NCBI RefSeq assembly: GCF_028747785.1
Contig: NZ_CP118158.1
Coordinates: 2,356,001-2,420,000 of the forward strand
DNA from: Halosimplex aquaticum
Lineage (GTDB): Archaea > Halobacteriota > Halobacteria > Halobacteriales > Haloarculaceae
DNA length: 64,000 bases
Direction of reading: 5' to 3'
This document shows, in pieces, positions 1-7,447 of the stretch. The notes below the pieces were generated by a model, which made no database searches, was not told the DNA's origin, and worked only from the letters and a program-made list of their open reading frames with translations. Position 1 is the stretch's first letter. Every line of letters starts with the position of its first letter. The translations under genes and the position numbers were made by a program.

Positions 1-7
1 GTGAAAA

Positions 8-178
8 ATGTACGACAAAATCAAGCGAATCAAAGAACGAATCACGCGCCAGCGGTGTCCGCCGTGGGACGAATCCAGCGGTGTGAATGGTGTCGAACGG
101 CTTTGCGAATTATATCAAAATGTCGGAAAGTCGTCTCATAGCGGGGGCGTTTTCCCGCGAGTTACGTCAAAACTATGA
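8..178 (+). CDS. small hypothetical protein (56 aa), coupled to the next gene
   Basis: An open frame from an ATG at 8 encodes 56 residues, basic at the N-terminus (KIKRIKERITRQR) with two cysteines and no recognisable domain. Its TGA overlaps the ATG of the next gene as ATGA, the usual sign of translational coupling in haloarchaea, and this is the main reason to believe it. The in-frame codon two before the ATG is a stop (TGA at 2-4), so the frame cannot start earlier. I do not recognise a family. It may be a leader or helper of the endonuclease-like gene behind it, or a chance frame. Confidence 0.4.
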   Translation: MYDKIKRIKERITRQRCPPWDESSGVNGVERLCELYQNVGKSSHSGGVFPRVTSKL

Positions 179-822
179 ACAGGTGTCCGCAGTGTGGCGA
201 CCGATTCGAGAGACTTGGGCAACACTACGCCGTCGGGAGGTGTGACCGCCCCGACCTGTCCGACCGCCAGCGGGCGATAGTCGAATATTTGATACTACTC
301 GGGGCGAACGTCCGTGAGGATAACACAGAACCTCGATTAGAGGTGTTTTCGACCAAGCGGTGGCGGTTGGCGTCCGTGGCGGACGCGCTCGGGTGGTTGG
401 CGAACTCTCCGCGTCGCCACGTCGAGGCGACCGACCCCCACAGTAGCGATATGTGGGCGCTCACGTCCGTCCCCCACCCGTCCGTGGCCTACGGCGGACC
501 CACGGACGTGGCGCGACTGCGACCGCTCACGGCGCGTCTGATAGTCGTGGAGCGGGCGACGTGGGTGGGCGACCTGTTCGGGTCGCTCCACGTGGACCTG
601 CGAGGCTTCGACGTGGACGGCGACCACTTACGCCGTCTCTTGGCCCGTGAGGGCGTCGCCACGGTCGAATACGACGGGGAGGGGTATGCGGAGGACACCC
701 ATACCGCCCGCTACCACTGGCATCCCGACGTGGTAGTGGTCCCTCACTACGACGCGGTGGACCTTCTCGAATGGGTGGGTATGTCACTCAGTGACGTGGC
801 GGACCCGATTCAACTGGGATAA
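175..822 (+). CDS. degenerate LAGLIDADG-endonuclease-like protein with N-terminal zinc finger
   Basis: 215 residues. The N-terminus has C4-x2-C7-G-x-R-F-x2-L-G-x-H17-x5-C23, then P-x-L-S-x2-Q. The same order is present at residues 63-91 of the homing endonuclease encoded at 6232-7119. The similarity resumes near the C-terminus, where both proteins have LLEW-[VA]-G (197-202 here). The first LAGLIDADG helix, LLTGVLMGDG in the relative, reads IVEYLILLGA here, so the catalytic Asp is gone; the second motif region (around WVGDL) is uncertain. The N-terminal HNH-type repeat of the relative is absent. The gene is GC-rich like the host, while the relative is AT-rich, which suggests an old and possibly domesticated copy. 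Cleavage activity is doubtful; a DNA-binding role is inference. Confidence 0.6.
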   Translation: MNRCPQCGDRFERLGQHYAVGRCDRPDLSDRQRAIVEYLILLGANVREDNTEPRLEVFSTKRWRLASVADALGWLANSPRRHVEATDPHSSDMWALTSVPHPSVAYGGPTDVARLRPLTARLIVVERATWVGDLFGSLHVDLRGFDVDGDHLRRLLAREGVATVEYDGEGYAEDTHTARYHWHPDVVVVPHYDAVDLLEWVGMSLSDVADPIQLG

Positions 823-845
823 GCGGGCGGTGGCGGTCGGTCCTC

Positions 846-887
846 GCCCGACAGTGGTCGGGCTTGAGAGTCGGGACTTGTCCCGAC
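846..887. repeat. two tandem perfect hairpins
   Basis: Two 18-base stem-loops lie back to back 24 bases after the stop of the 175-822 gene. The first is GCCCGAC-AGTG-GTCGGGC (846-863), the second GTCGGGA-CTTG-TCCCGAC (870-887). Each has a perfect 7-bp stem and a 4-base loop. They may act in transcription termination or RNA processing, or be a structural site of the former mobile element. There is no T-run after them, so a simple terminator is not certain. Confidence 0.6.
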
Positions 888-1076
888 GCCCTCAATTCCG
901 ATTAGACGCGACGCGACGCGCGTAGCCAGCCCGCGGGGTGGAGGGAGGGCGTCAGCCCGACCGCTCCCGACACGCGGGGCGGTGGCGGTCACTCAGTCCC
1001 GTGGAGCGGTGTTTCCACTGTCCAAGGTGTGGGGTAGCGTCGTCAAAAGTAGGTCCGTCCGCGCTTCGAGCGTCGT

Positions 1077-1525
1077 TCAGGCTTGGGGTCCGTACTTCCG
1101 CCCCGCGTCCACCGCGTCGTCGTTGGCGAGATTCAGGTAAATCTCAGTGACGTTAATGTCGTGGTGTCCACACAGGTCCCGCAGGAACGGGGCGCGCATC
1201 CCGTTCTTGGCGCATTGAACGGCGAAACTGTGGCGGAGGGTGTGAGGCGTGACAAGCGCCCGCTCACGGCCTTCCACGTCGGTCCCGTACACTTCTTGAA
1301 GCCCGCTTTCCTCCGCGGCTTGAGTGACCACGTAGCGGACGGTTTCGCCCGATATTCTCTCGCCTTGGCGGGTCGGAAAGAGGTACGGGGATTCGTCCGC
1401 GCCGTAGACCATCCCGCGCCCTACGTCCATCCAGTTCGCCAACTGTTGGCGGAGGGAATCGGGGTATGGGACCGTCCGCGCGTCCCCCGATTTCTCCGTC
1501 CACACCTTGATAGTCTGTTCGTCGC
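1077..1525 (-). pseudogene. tyrosine recombinase/integrase, 3' fragment
   Basis: The frame encodes the C-terminal catalytic half of a phage-type integrase. It has the HTLRHSFAV box with the His and Arg of the active site, then LCGHHD, and the nucleophilic Tyr in TEIYLNLA. A GTG at 1505 would give 142 residues, but the frame continues upstream as RDEQTIKVWTEKSGDARTVP, typical of the strand before the first catalytic Arg region. It breaks exactly where the insertion sequence begins. The N-terminal arm and core-binding domains are missing, so this is almost surely inactive. It marks a former integrative element or provirus. Confidence 0.8.
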
Positions 1526-1541
1526 GAGGGTGTCATAGAAC
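1525..1541 (+). repeat. IS terminal inverted repeat, left
   Basis: CGAGGGTGTCATAGAAC is the exact reverse complement of the repeat at 2578-2594. The transposase stop codon lies close inside it. Confidence 0.85.
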
Positions 1542-1546
1542 TCTTC

Positions 1547-2539
1547 TCACACCGTGATGATCGTGCTTCCCGGATTGTCTCCACGTTCGTAGTTGGTGAT
1601 CGCGATGACAAGGCGAAGGCACAGCGCGAGGAACACCTGCGCTCGTGCGTGGACGCGGCCTCGGGCGTGGGTGCGCCCGAGGCCGCAGTCCTTCACTGAT
1701 TCGTTGGTTCGTTCAACTCCCGTGCGGCGGTTGTACGTCTCATCTAGCGTCGGTTGCTTCAGCTGAACGTCTTCACTGTGTTCCTCGATGCGGTCTTCGA
1801 CCCTGTACTCGATATCGAGCGGGTCGTCGGTGTTTCGCGCGTTGTACGGAGCGACTGGCACGACCCCTGCGGCCAGCAGGTGGTCGTGCCAGTCGAGCGT
1901 GTCGTAGGCGCTGTCACCGACCATCCAGATCGGTTGCTCGACGGCGAGCGCGTCACGGGTGACGCGCATCGCCGTCTCTTCTGGTGCTTGTTTGCTCTCG
2001 GTGAACTCCGCTGCGATCGGTATCTTTTGCCCGGTCGAGACGATTGTACAGCCGTAGCCGTAGTAGTACTCGTCCTTGGTTGGATCGTAGCACTTTGACG
2101 CATCTGGGTCGGCTGGCATCGCCCTCACGTCGGTCGAATCGATACAGTAGGTCAAGTCGAGCAGGCCGCGGCGGGCGGCCTGCTCGACGAGGTGATCGAA
2201 CACCTCGTTAGCGACGTGTTCGAGGTCGGTGAGGAAGCGATCGACCGCGTCTCTCGACGGCGGTCGATCGAAGCCACAGCTCAACCAGACGACCGTGTTC
2301 CGAAGCTCTCGTTCGACGGGGCGGATGCCGTAGATATCTTTGTAGTAGCAGTGGAGAAAGCCACGCATCAGCTCTGGTGGTTCGTGGTCTCGTGTTCGCC
2401 CCGTCTGCGCCGGGGCGAACACGTCAAACTCTTCGAGAAATTCGAAGGAGAGGTGCTCGAACAGCGCTAGCGTCTCTGTCTCCACGACATTGAAGAACGA
2501 CTCTACCGAAGGATCATCTTGCAGGGTCGCTGAACTCAT
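1547..2539 (-). CDS. DDE transposase of the insertion sequence (IS4/IS5-like)
   Basis: 330 residues, full length for this kind of transposase. The catalytic triad can be seen as D134 in [11 protein letters not shown]209 in MVGDSAYD, and E276 in the R-R-x-G-V-E-R-T-N-E-x-x-K signature of the IS4/IS5 superfamily. The N-terminus (about 1-110) is the helical DNA-binding part. Nothing in the frame is broken, so the element could still move. The ATG at 2539 lies 39 bases inside the right inverted repeat. Confidence 0.85.
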   Translation of the reverse strand: MSSATLQDDPSVESFFNVVETETLALFEHLSFEFLEEFDVFAPAQTGRTRDHEPPELMRGFLHCYYKDIYGIRPVERELRNTVVWLSCGFDRPPSRDAVDRFLTDLEHVANEVFDHLVEQAARRGLLDLTYCIDSTDVRAMPADPDASKCYDPTKDEYYYGYGCTIVSTGQKIPIAAEFTESKQAPEETAMRVTRDALAVEQPIWMVGDSAYDTLDWHDHLLAAGVVPVAPYNARNTDDPLDIEYRVEDRIEEHSEDVQLKQPTLDETYNRRTGVERTNESVKDCGLGRTHARGRVHARAQVFLALCLRLVIAITNYERGDNPGSTIITV

Positions 2540-2577
2540 CCACCTCAGCGTTCACCCTGCTCTTTGGTGTGCTAATC

Positions 2578-2594
2578 GTTCTATGACACCCTCG
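2578..2594 (-). repeat. IS terminal inverted repeat, right
   Basis: GTTCTATGACACCCTCG is the exact reverse complement of 1525-1541. Confidence 0.85.
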
Positions 2595-3320
2595 ACCGTC
2601 GGCAACCGCGTCGTCTGGGCGGAGAACCCGACCGACGAGCAACTCACGGTGACCGTCACGAACGATACCGGACCGGTCCGTACGCTCCAGGTCGCCGCCG
2701 GTGCGAACGAGTCGATCACCGGGCTCGACCCCGGCGCGTACACGCTGACCGCCGGGACCGCAGCGGGCGAGTCCGTGCCAGTCAACGGCGAGACCGAGTG
2801 GCCGTTCGAACTCCCGCCGGATCTCGACTCGGTCACGCTGTCCGTCGAGGACAACCTCACCGCGACGAATCCCAACGATCAGTCGGTCGACCTGACCGTC
2901 GCGAACGAGTCGGGCGTCGTGACGACACTCGCGGTCGGGGCCGATTCGACGGCGGAGATCGACGGGACGACCCTCGAAACGGGCAACTACACCGCCTCTG
3001 CGGAGTCTGCAGACGGCCGCAGCGTCCCCGTCGACGGCGAGTGGAACCTGACGTTCGCGTTCGAGCGCCCCGAGACGCCCGTGGGCACGACCGCCGCCCC
3101 GACGGGAACCGAGACGGCCACCTCGACCGCGACCGAGACGGCGACTGACACCCAGACCGAGACGGCCACTTCGTCACCCACCGAGACGACGACGGGTCCC
3201 GAGACGGAGACGCCGACAGACACGGCGACTGCGACGGCTACTGACACGGCGACGGCGACAGAGACCGAGACGCCCACCGCGTCGCTCACAGAGACGCCCA
3301 CCGCGTCGCCGACCGAAACC

Positions 3321-3391
3321 CCGACGGAGACACCGACAGCGACGCCGACAGAAACCCCGACGGAGACACCGACAGCGACGCCGACAGAAAA
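3321..3391 (+). repeat. tandem 36-bp direct repeat in the Thr-Pro stalk
   Basis: Two copies of a 36-base unit beginning CCGACGGAGACACCGACAGC (3321 and 3357) are identical over 35 bases. They encode [12 protein letters not shown]. This recent duplication sits in a longer region of degenerate 6- and 12-base repeats (about 3110-3500). Confidence 0.75.
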
Positions 3392-3605
3392 CCCAACTGA
3401 GACGCCGACCGCGACGCCGACGCCGGCACCGACTCCGTCCCCGACGGAGACCGCTACAGCGACGCCGACCGAGACGGGGACTGAAACGGCGGGTGTCGCG
3501 GCGGCCCAGACACCGACCGAGGCGACGGACGAACTGGCGGAGGCGAGAGCGACACTCGACGCCGCGGTGTCGCAACTGGGGGACCTCTTCGCCAGTCTCG
3601 ACTGA

Positions 3606-3937
3606 CGTGAGCGGTCGGGTGCATTCGGCTGCTCGTCGCGGAAGCGGTCCGATCTGAACGCCCACAGCGGACAGACGGCACTGCCAAAGTCCACTGCTAC
3701 CCTCGCGGGAAGCGCTACGTCCGACCGCGACCTTTCGACCAGAACGTCGCGGTGATCACTTTCTCCAAAAGCGACCGTGTTGTCGACAGATAGATCGCGC
3801 AGTTGACGCTATCGACTGTTCCCCCAGGGGTCCGCCCGGACGGGGGCGTTCCAGAACGTGAAATCCACTGATAATTAGATCATCGACGTTTCATTCAACC
3901 AGGGTATTAAATCATGTTGTTCCGATGATAGAGTGGA
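3606..3937. other. intergenic region
   Basis: No convincing gene. The last 35 bases hold the promoter of the GH5 gene. A GC-rich imperfect palindrome, CCCCCAGGGG followed by TCCGCCCGGA, lies at about 3821-3840 and might belong to termination of the preceding frame. Confidence 0.5.
3905..3912 (+). promoter_or_regulatory. TATA-like box of the GH5 gene
   Basis: TATTAAAT is centred about 30 bases before the ATG at 3938, the spacing expected for a leaderless haloarchaeal transcript. It supports the chosen start. Confidence 0.6.
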
Positions 3938-5617
3938 ATGGCACCAGACACCAATTCGCACGGATCAGACGAGCGGGGAACGGGCACACGGGAACGAACG
4001 GCGACGCGTCGGGGCGTCCTCCGGGCGACCGGTGCGGGCGTGGCCGGAGTCGCCCTCGGGGGGCTTGCGGGGACCGCGGCGGCCGACGGGAAGACGCCGT
4101 CGCGGCTGCACACCGACGGCAGGTGGGTCAGAGACGCCGACGGCGAGGAAGTCAGATTGCGCGGGCTCGCGACGGCGTCGATGGGGTTCTACGAGGTCGA
4201 GGGGATCCACCCGAAGACGCCCACGGAAGTCGTCGGCTGGGCGAGCAATCCGGCCCGGGGCTGGTACCCCAACGTGGTCCGCTTGCCTGTCACCCAGTGG
4301 GACGTGGACCAGCTTGGGGTCGACGCGCTGGTCGACGAGGTGCTTCGGCCTGTCGTCGATCTGCTGGCCGAGCGGGGCACCTACGCGCTGATCGACTATC
4401 ACCTCGTCCACCCCTACACCGAGGCGGCCGCCGACGACGCCGACTACGACACCAGTCCGGACGAGATCGTCCGGAACTTCTGGAGCGGCGTCGCGCCGGC
4501 ATTCGCCGACGACGACCACGTCCTCTACGAGCTGTTCAACGAACCGACGTACCCGATCTTCTGGAGCGACAACGGCGAGAGCGTCGAGAGCCCCGAAGAC
4601 GAGTGGCTGCTGTGGCGCGAGACGGCCCAGCCGTGGGTAGACATGGTCCGCGAGGAGGCGCCGGAGACTCCCATCGTCATCGGGTCGCCCAGCTGGACCT
4701 CCCGGACGAACTTCGCCCCGGAGTACCCCTTCGAGGGCGAGAACCTGATCTACGCCGCCCACATCTACCCGGACAACGGACAACCCGAGGAGTTCGACGA
4801 CACCTACGGCGCGCCCGCCGAGGACGTGCCCGTCTTCGTCACCGAGTTCGGCTGGGACCCCTACAGCGACGGGCTCGACCACGGCACCAACACCGACTGG
4901 GGCCAGCCGTTCCGCGAGTGGGTCGAGGGCTACGACAACATGGGGTGGGCCGCCTGGTGTTTCGACGACTCCTGGGCGCCGGCGATGTTCGACTCGCCCG
5001 GCGCGGGCGGCGCCGACGAGTGGACGCTGCGCTCGGCGCCCGAGGAACACGGCGGGTTCATCAGGCAGTGGCTCGCCGAGACCTCCGATGAACCGCTCGC
5101 CCTGTTGCGCCCGGGCAAGACCGAGGCCACCGAGGGCGATACGGTCCAGTTCGAGGCCCACGAGACCACGCCCGACAACCGCTGGATCGATTCGCTGGAG
5201 TGGACGTTCGGCGACGGCGAGTCCGCCGAGGGCTGGTCGGTCAGTCACGCGTTCGACGACCCCGGCCAGTACGAGATCCGGCTCACTGCCACCGACAACG
5301 AGGGGGAGTCGACCACCCACGGGCTGGCGATCACGGTCTCCGAGCTGACCGAGAAGCTCGCGAAGGCCGAGCCGAGTACGACCGCGCTGGCCGTCGACGA
5401 AACTATCGAGTTCGAGGCCCGCGACACCTCCGGCAACGACCGCTGGATCGACGCGCTGGCCTGGGAGTTCGGCGACGGAACCACGGCTGAGGGCTGGTGG
5501 GCTTCCCACGCCTACGATACCACGGGGACCTACACCGTCGCGCTGACTGCGACCGACAACACCGGCCACTCGACGACTCACGAGGTCGAGATCGCCGTCG
5601 AGGAGGTCGATAGTTAA
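3938..5617 (+). CDS. secreted GH5-family glycanase (cellulase-like) with two PKD domains
   Basis: 559 residues. A Tat signal (ATRRGVLRATGAG, RR at 24-25, followed by a hydrophobic stretch ending in TAAAD) exports the folded enzyme. The catalytic domain spans about 53-385. L-F-N-E-P gives acid/base E202, A-A-H-I-Y has H275, and F-V-T-E-F-G-W gives nucleophile E303; these are the clan GH-A landmarks of GH5. Two PKD domains follow (about 387-467 and 475-555), each with W-x-F-G-D-G and the S-H-A-[FY]-D turn, close to each other in sequence and probably duplicated. They may bind polysaccharide or space the enzyme. Likely substrate is a beta-1,4-glucan or mannan; I cannot choose. It is a single gene with its own promoter. 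Confidence 0.85.
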   Translation: MAPDTNSHGSDERGTGTRERTATRRGVLRATGAGVAGVALGGLAGTAAADGKTPSRLHTDGRWVRDADGEEVRLRGLATASMGFYEVEGIHPKTPTEVVGWASNPARGWYPNVVRLPVTQWDVDQLGVDALVDEVLRPVVDLLAERGTYALIDYHLVHPYTEAAADDADYDTSPDEIVRNFWSGVAPAFADDDHVLYELFNEPTYPIFWSDNGESVESPEDEWLLWRETAQPWVDMVREEAPETPIVIGSPSWTSRTNFAPEYPFEGENLIYAAHIYPDNGQPEEFDDTYGAPAEDVPVFVTEFGWDPYSDGLDHGTNTDWGQPFREWVEGYDNMGWAAWCFDDSWAPAMFDSPGAGGADEWTLRSAPEEHGGFIRQWLAETSDEPLALLRPGKTEATEGDTVQFEAHETTPDNRWIDSLEWTFGDGESAEGWSVSHAFDDPGQYEIRLTATDNEGESTTHGLAITVSELTEKLAKAEPSTTALAVDETIEFEARDTSGNDRWIDALAWEFGDGTTAEGWWASHAYDTTGTYTVALTATDNTGHSTTHEVEIAVEEVDS

Positions 5618-5887
5618 TTCGGATACTGCTGAATTCACCGCCCCCTGACGTTCTGACCGGATGGAAGGACGGTCTCAGAGCCTCGAGTTCATCGTCCCTG
5701 TCGTAGAAGGTCATTATCTGGATAATAATAACCGCGATAATGATCTAGTGCTTGCGGCGAGCGGCCGTCTGCCGGTCGACTGTATACCGAGTGTACCCCG
5801 GAACTCGACACGGTCAGTGGAGAGGAACGCACTGTCGCCCTCTCCCACGGTCCTCGAAGGCTTACTCGGGGTGGCCGCGGAATCACT
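5618..5887. other. intergenic region; upstream edge of the rtcB remnant
   Basis: No supported gene. The reading frame of the rtcB fragment stays open upstream of 5888, but its translation there (LTRGGRGIT and before) has no RtcB character, so the break in rtcB lies at about 5885-5897. Confidence 0.5.
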
Positions 5888-6259
5888 CAACAGCTGGTGA
5901 TTCGCAAAGGGGCAACTGCCGCTCGCGAAGATCAACGGTTAATTATTCCATTCAACATGGTGGATGGATCTGTGATTTGTAGAGGTCTTGGGAACGATTC
6001 GTGGCACAGGACGGCTTCGCACGGCGCTGGACGGCAGATGGGAAGAACAGAAGCGAAAGAAACCCGTAAGGACGAAAATATATATGTAAATACGACAAAT
6101 GTCTATACAGAGCATGTCCCAATTGATGAAGTGCCTATCGCATACAAAAATCCGTCTTCGATATTAGAGAATATCCGGCCAACTGTAGATATTGAAGAGC
6201 GACTCGATACGATACACAATCTTAAATCAAAATGGCGTATTCAGATGAAGAATGGCTGA
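5888..6259 (+). pseudogene. rtcB: rtcB 3'-end copy A (RNA-ligase C-terminus, AT-rich, fused in front of endonuclease gene)
   Basis: The frame encodes the last quarter or so of RtcB, the GTP-dependent RNA 3'-phosphate/5'-OH ligase used in tRNA splicing. It opens with QLVIRKGATAARE, matching the conserved RKGATAA segment. IPFNM-x2-GS follows, then T-A-S-HGAGR-x-MGR with the His that family knowledge says becomes guanylylated (codon at 6020), and the terminal LDTIHNLK. Everything before the RKGAT motif is missing, so it cannot ligate alone. It is roughly 45 percent identical to copy B at 7133 over the shared part, but AT-rich and with a different tail (SKWRIQMKNG). Its last 28 bases overlap the start of the endonuclease gene. 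A GTG at 5897 is a possible start, but a relic is more likely. Confidence 0.75.
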
Positions 6260-7119
6260 GCTCACTTCGGAGGTGTCATGAGGAGCATGGGAAGGTGACT
6301 CCAGCCACTTTCAATGAAGACGATAGATTCCCGAGCTATACAGGCGCTGTAAATCGGTTTGGAAGCTGGACGCGAGCGAAGGAATTAGCCGGAGTTGGGG
6401 AAACTCAAACAGTCGAATGTAAGGGATGCGGAGAAAGATTTGCTCATATTGGAAAGCATTGGAATAACTCTTCGTGTAGATGGCCAGCTCTTTCATCAAC
6501 GCAATTAGAACTGCTGACAGGTGTGTTAATGGGGGATGGCACGTTACTTCGTGATGGGACAAATTGTTGTATCGGCATTGAGATGGCAAATCGAGAATAC
6601 CTTGAGTGGCTAGATCAGCGACTGCAACCCTTCTCTACCGGGGTGAAATTAAAACATAGCTCGTCGGAACAATTGGAAAGAGCGAAAGAGGCACCTTTAG
6701 ATCCTATCCGTAATTCGACGGTTCTGAAACCCTCCTATCTCCTTCTCACCCGTCGGTCACCACAGCTAAACCGATTCCGTGGCTGGTATGATACTTATCA
6801 AAAGCGGTATCCATCCAATCTCTCATTGACACCAGCAATATTCCAGCAATGGTATTGTGGTGATGGGACACTCAATATACGAGCGAAAGCAGCGAATCCT
6901 CATGCAACAATTACCTGTAAAAATGAACAAGATCGAGCTGAATTCATCACTAGCTTATTTCAAGAAGTGGGTTTCGAACCAACGCATCGAAATGGAAGAT
7001 TTGTATTCGACGTAGAAGATACCTCGGAACTCTTAGAATGGGCAGGGCGGGCGCCGCCTGGTTTTGAATACAAGTGGGCAGATACGTATAAAGCGTACAC
7101 TGAACTAAAGCCACCTTAA
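6232..7119 (+). CDS. LAGLIDADG homing endonuclease with N-terminal HNH-type repeat and zinc finger
   Basis: 295 residues. Residues 4-55 match the homing-endonuclease-associated repeat (E-W-L-x2-L-R ... FGSWTRAKELAGV). A zinc finger follows: C63-x2-C66-G-x-RF-x2-IG-x-H76-x5-C82. Two LAGLIDADG motifs are present, LLTGVLMGDG (94-103, D102) and IFQQWYCGDG (203-212, D211), so one chain carries both active-site acids and could cut as a monomer. The frame is intact. It is strongly AT-rich against its neighbours, a sign of recent arrival. It is not fused to intein splicing blocks and I see no intron borders, so it is free-standing. The ATG lies inside the end of rtcB copy A, so it would be translated by coupling. 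The target is probably rtcB near the IPFNM codons (inference). Confidence 0.85.
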   Translation: MAYSDEEWLSSLRRCHEEHGKVTPATFNEDDRFPSYTGAVNRFGSWTRAKELAGVGETQTVECKGCGERFAHIGKHWNNSSCRWPALSSTQLELLTGVLMGDGTLLRDGTNCCIGIEMANREYLEWLDQRLQPFSTGVKLKHSSSEQLERAKEAPLDPIRNSTVLKPSYLLLTRRSPQLNRFRGWYDTYQKRYPSNLSLTPAIFQQWYCGDGTLNIRAKAANPHATITCKNEQDRAEFITSLFQEVGFEPTHRNGRFVFDVEDTSELLEWAGRAPPGFEYKWADTYKAYTELKPP

Positions 7120-7132
7120 CGGAGTTAGTAGC

Positions 7133-7447
7133 CAGCGACTGGTGATCCCGTTCAACATGGCCGAGGGATCGCTGCTCGCCCGTGGGCGGGGGAACGACGA
7201 ATACCACCAGACGGCGCCCCACGGCGCTGGCCGCGTGATGGGACGCCGCGAGGCTCACGAGTCGCTCTCGCTGGAGGACTTCGAGGCGTCGATGGAGGGC
7301 GTCTACTCCGAGTCCGTCGTCGACGAGGTCCTCGACGAGGCGCCGATGGCCTACAAGCCCGCGGAGGCGATCGCCGACGCCGTCGAACCGACCGCCGAGG
7401 TCGTCGACTGGCTGGACCCGGTACACAACCTGAAGGCGCTGGAGTGA
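7133..7447 (+). pseudogene. rtcB: rtcB 3'-end copy B (host-like RNA-ligase C-terminus)
   Basis: The frame reads QRLVIPFNMAEGS, then T-A-P-HGAGR-x-MGR-REAH, and ends in LDPVHNLKALE, the usual haloarchaeal RtcB C-terminus. It is GC-rich like the host. It begins at the point equivalent to residue 13 of copy A (counted from 5897), right after the endonuclease gene, with no upstream ligase sequence. About 105 of some 480-500 RtcB residues are left, so it is inactive by itself. It looks like the original 3' end displaced when the endonuclease unit came in. A complete rtcB must be elsewhere if the cell splices tRNA in the usual way. Confidence 0.75.

Larger units (their letters stand above)
1525..2594 (-). 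mobile_element. insertion sequence, about 1.07 kb, complete
   Basis: A single transposase gene is bounded by perfect 17-bp inverted repeats (1525-1541 and 2578-2594), so the element looks intact. The flanks do not show a convincing target duplication: left flank ...GTCG, right flank ACCGTC. Both flanking genes are cut at the element ends, which suggests a deletion next to the element or recombination between two copies. The exact outer base is uncertain by one or two positions. The family looks like the IS4/IS5 superfamily; I cannot assign a named element. Confidence 0.8.
2490..3605 (+). pseudogene. surface/secreted protein, 5' end replaced by the IS; Thr-Pro-rich stalk
   Basis: An open frame runs from an ATG inside the insertion sequence (2490), through its right end, into a host gene. 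The first 34 or so residues come from IS DNA. From about 2595 the product is haloarchaeal surface-protein-like: two similar beta-rich modules ([17 protein letters not shown] and [18 protein letters not shown], each followed by a GxYTxxA strand), then about 135 residues of T-E-T-P-T-x-T-P stalk and a short helical tail ([20 protein letters not shown]). No signal peptide and no C-terminal anchor remain, so export is unlikely. The true N-terminus was lost together with that of the integrase on the other side. Function unknown; an O-glycosylated envelope stalk is likely for the intact gene. Confidence 0.65.

Noticed and set aside
1..1600. tRNA gene as integration target of the integrase
   Set aside because: No T-loop or acceptor-stem pattern of a tRNA is visible near the integrase fragment.
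1645..2470. Long frames on the plus strand opposite the transposase
   Set aside because: They are shadows of the transposase gene; GC-rich third positions keep the opposite frames open.
2987..3694. Minus-strand frame of V-S-V-G-V repeats
   Set aside because: It is the antisense reading of the Thr-Pro stalk repeats and has no start signals or family marks.
3965..5638. 557-residue minus-strand frame
   Set aside because: It mirrors the GH5 gene, whose catalytic motifs are complete on the plus strand.
5897..7447. Intein or group I intron in rtcB
   Set aside because: The endonuclease has its own start and stop, lacks intein splice-block residues at its ends, and the rtcB end is duplicated instead of interrupted.
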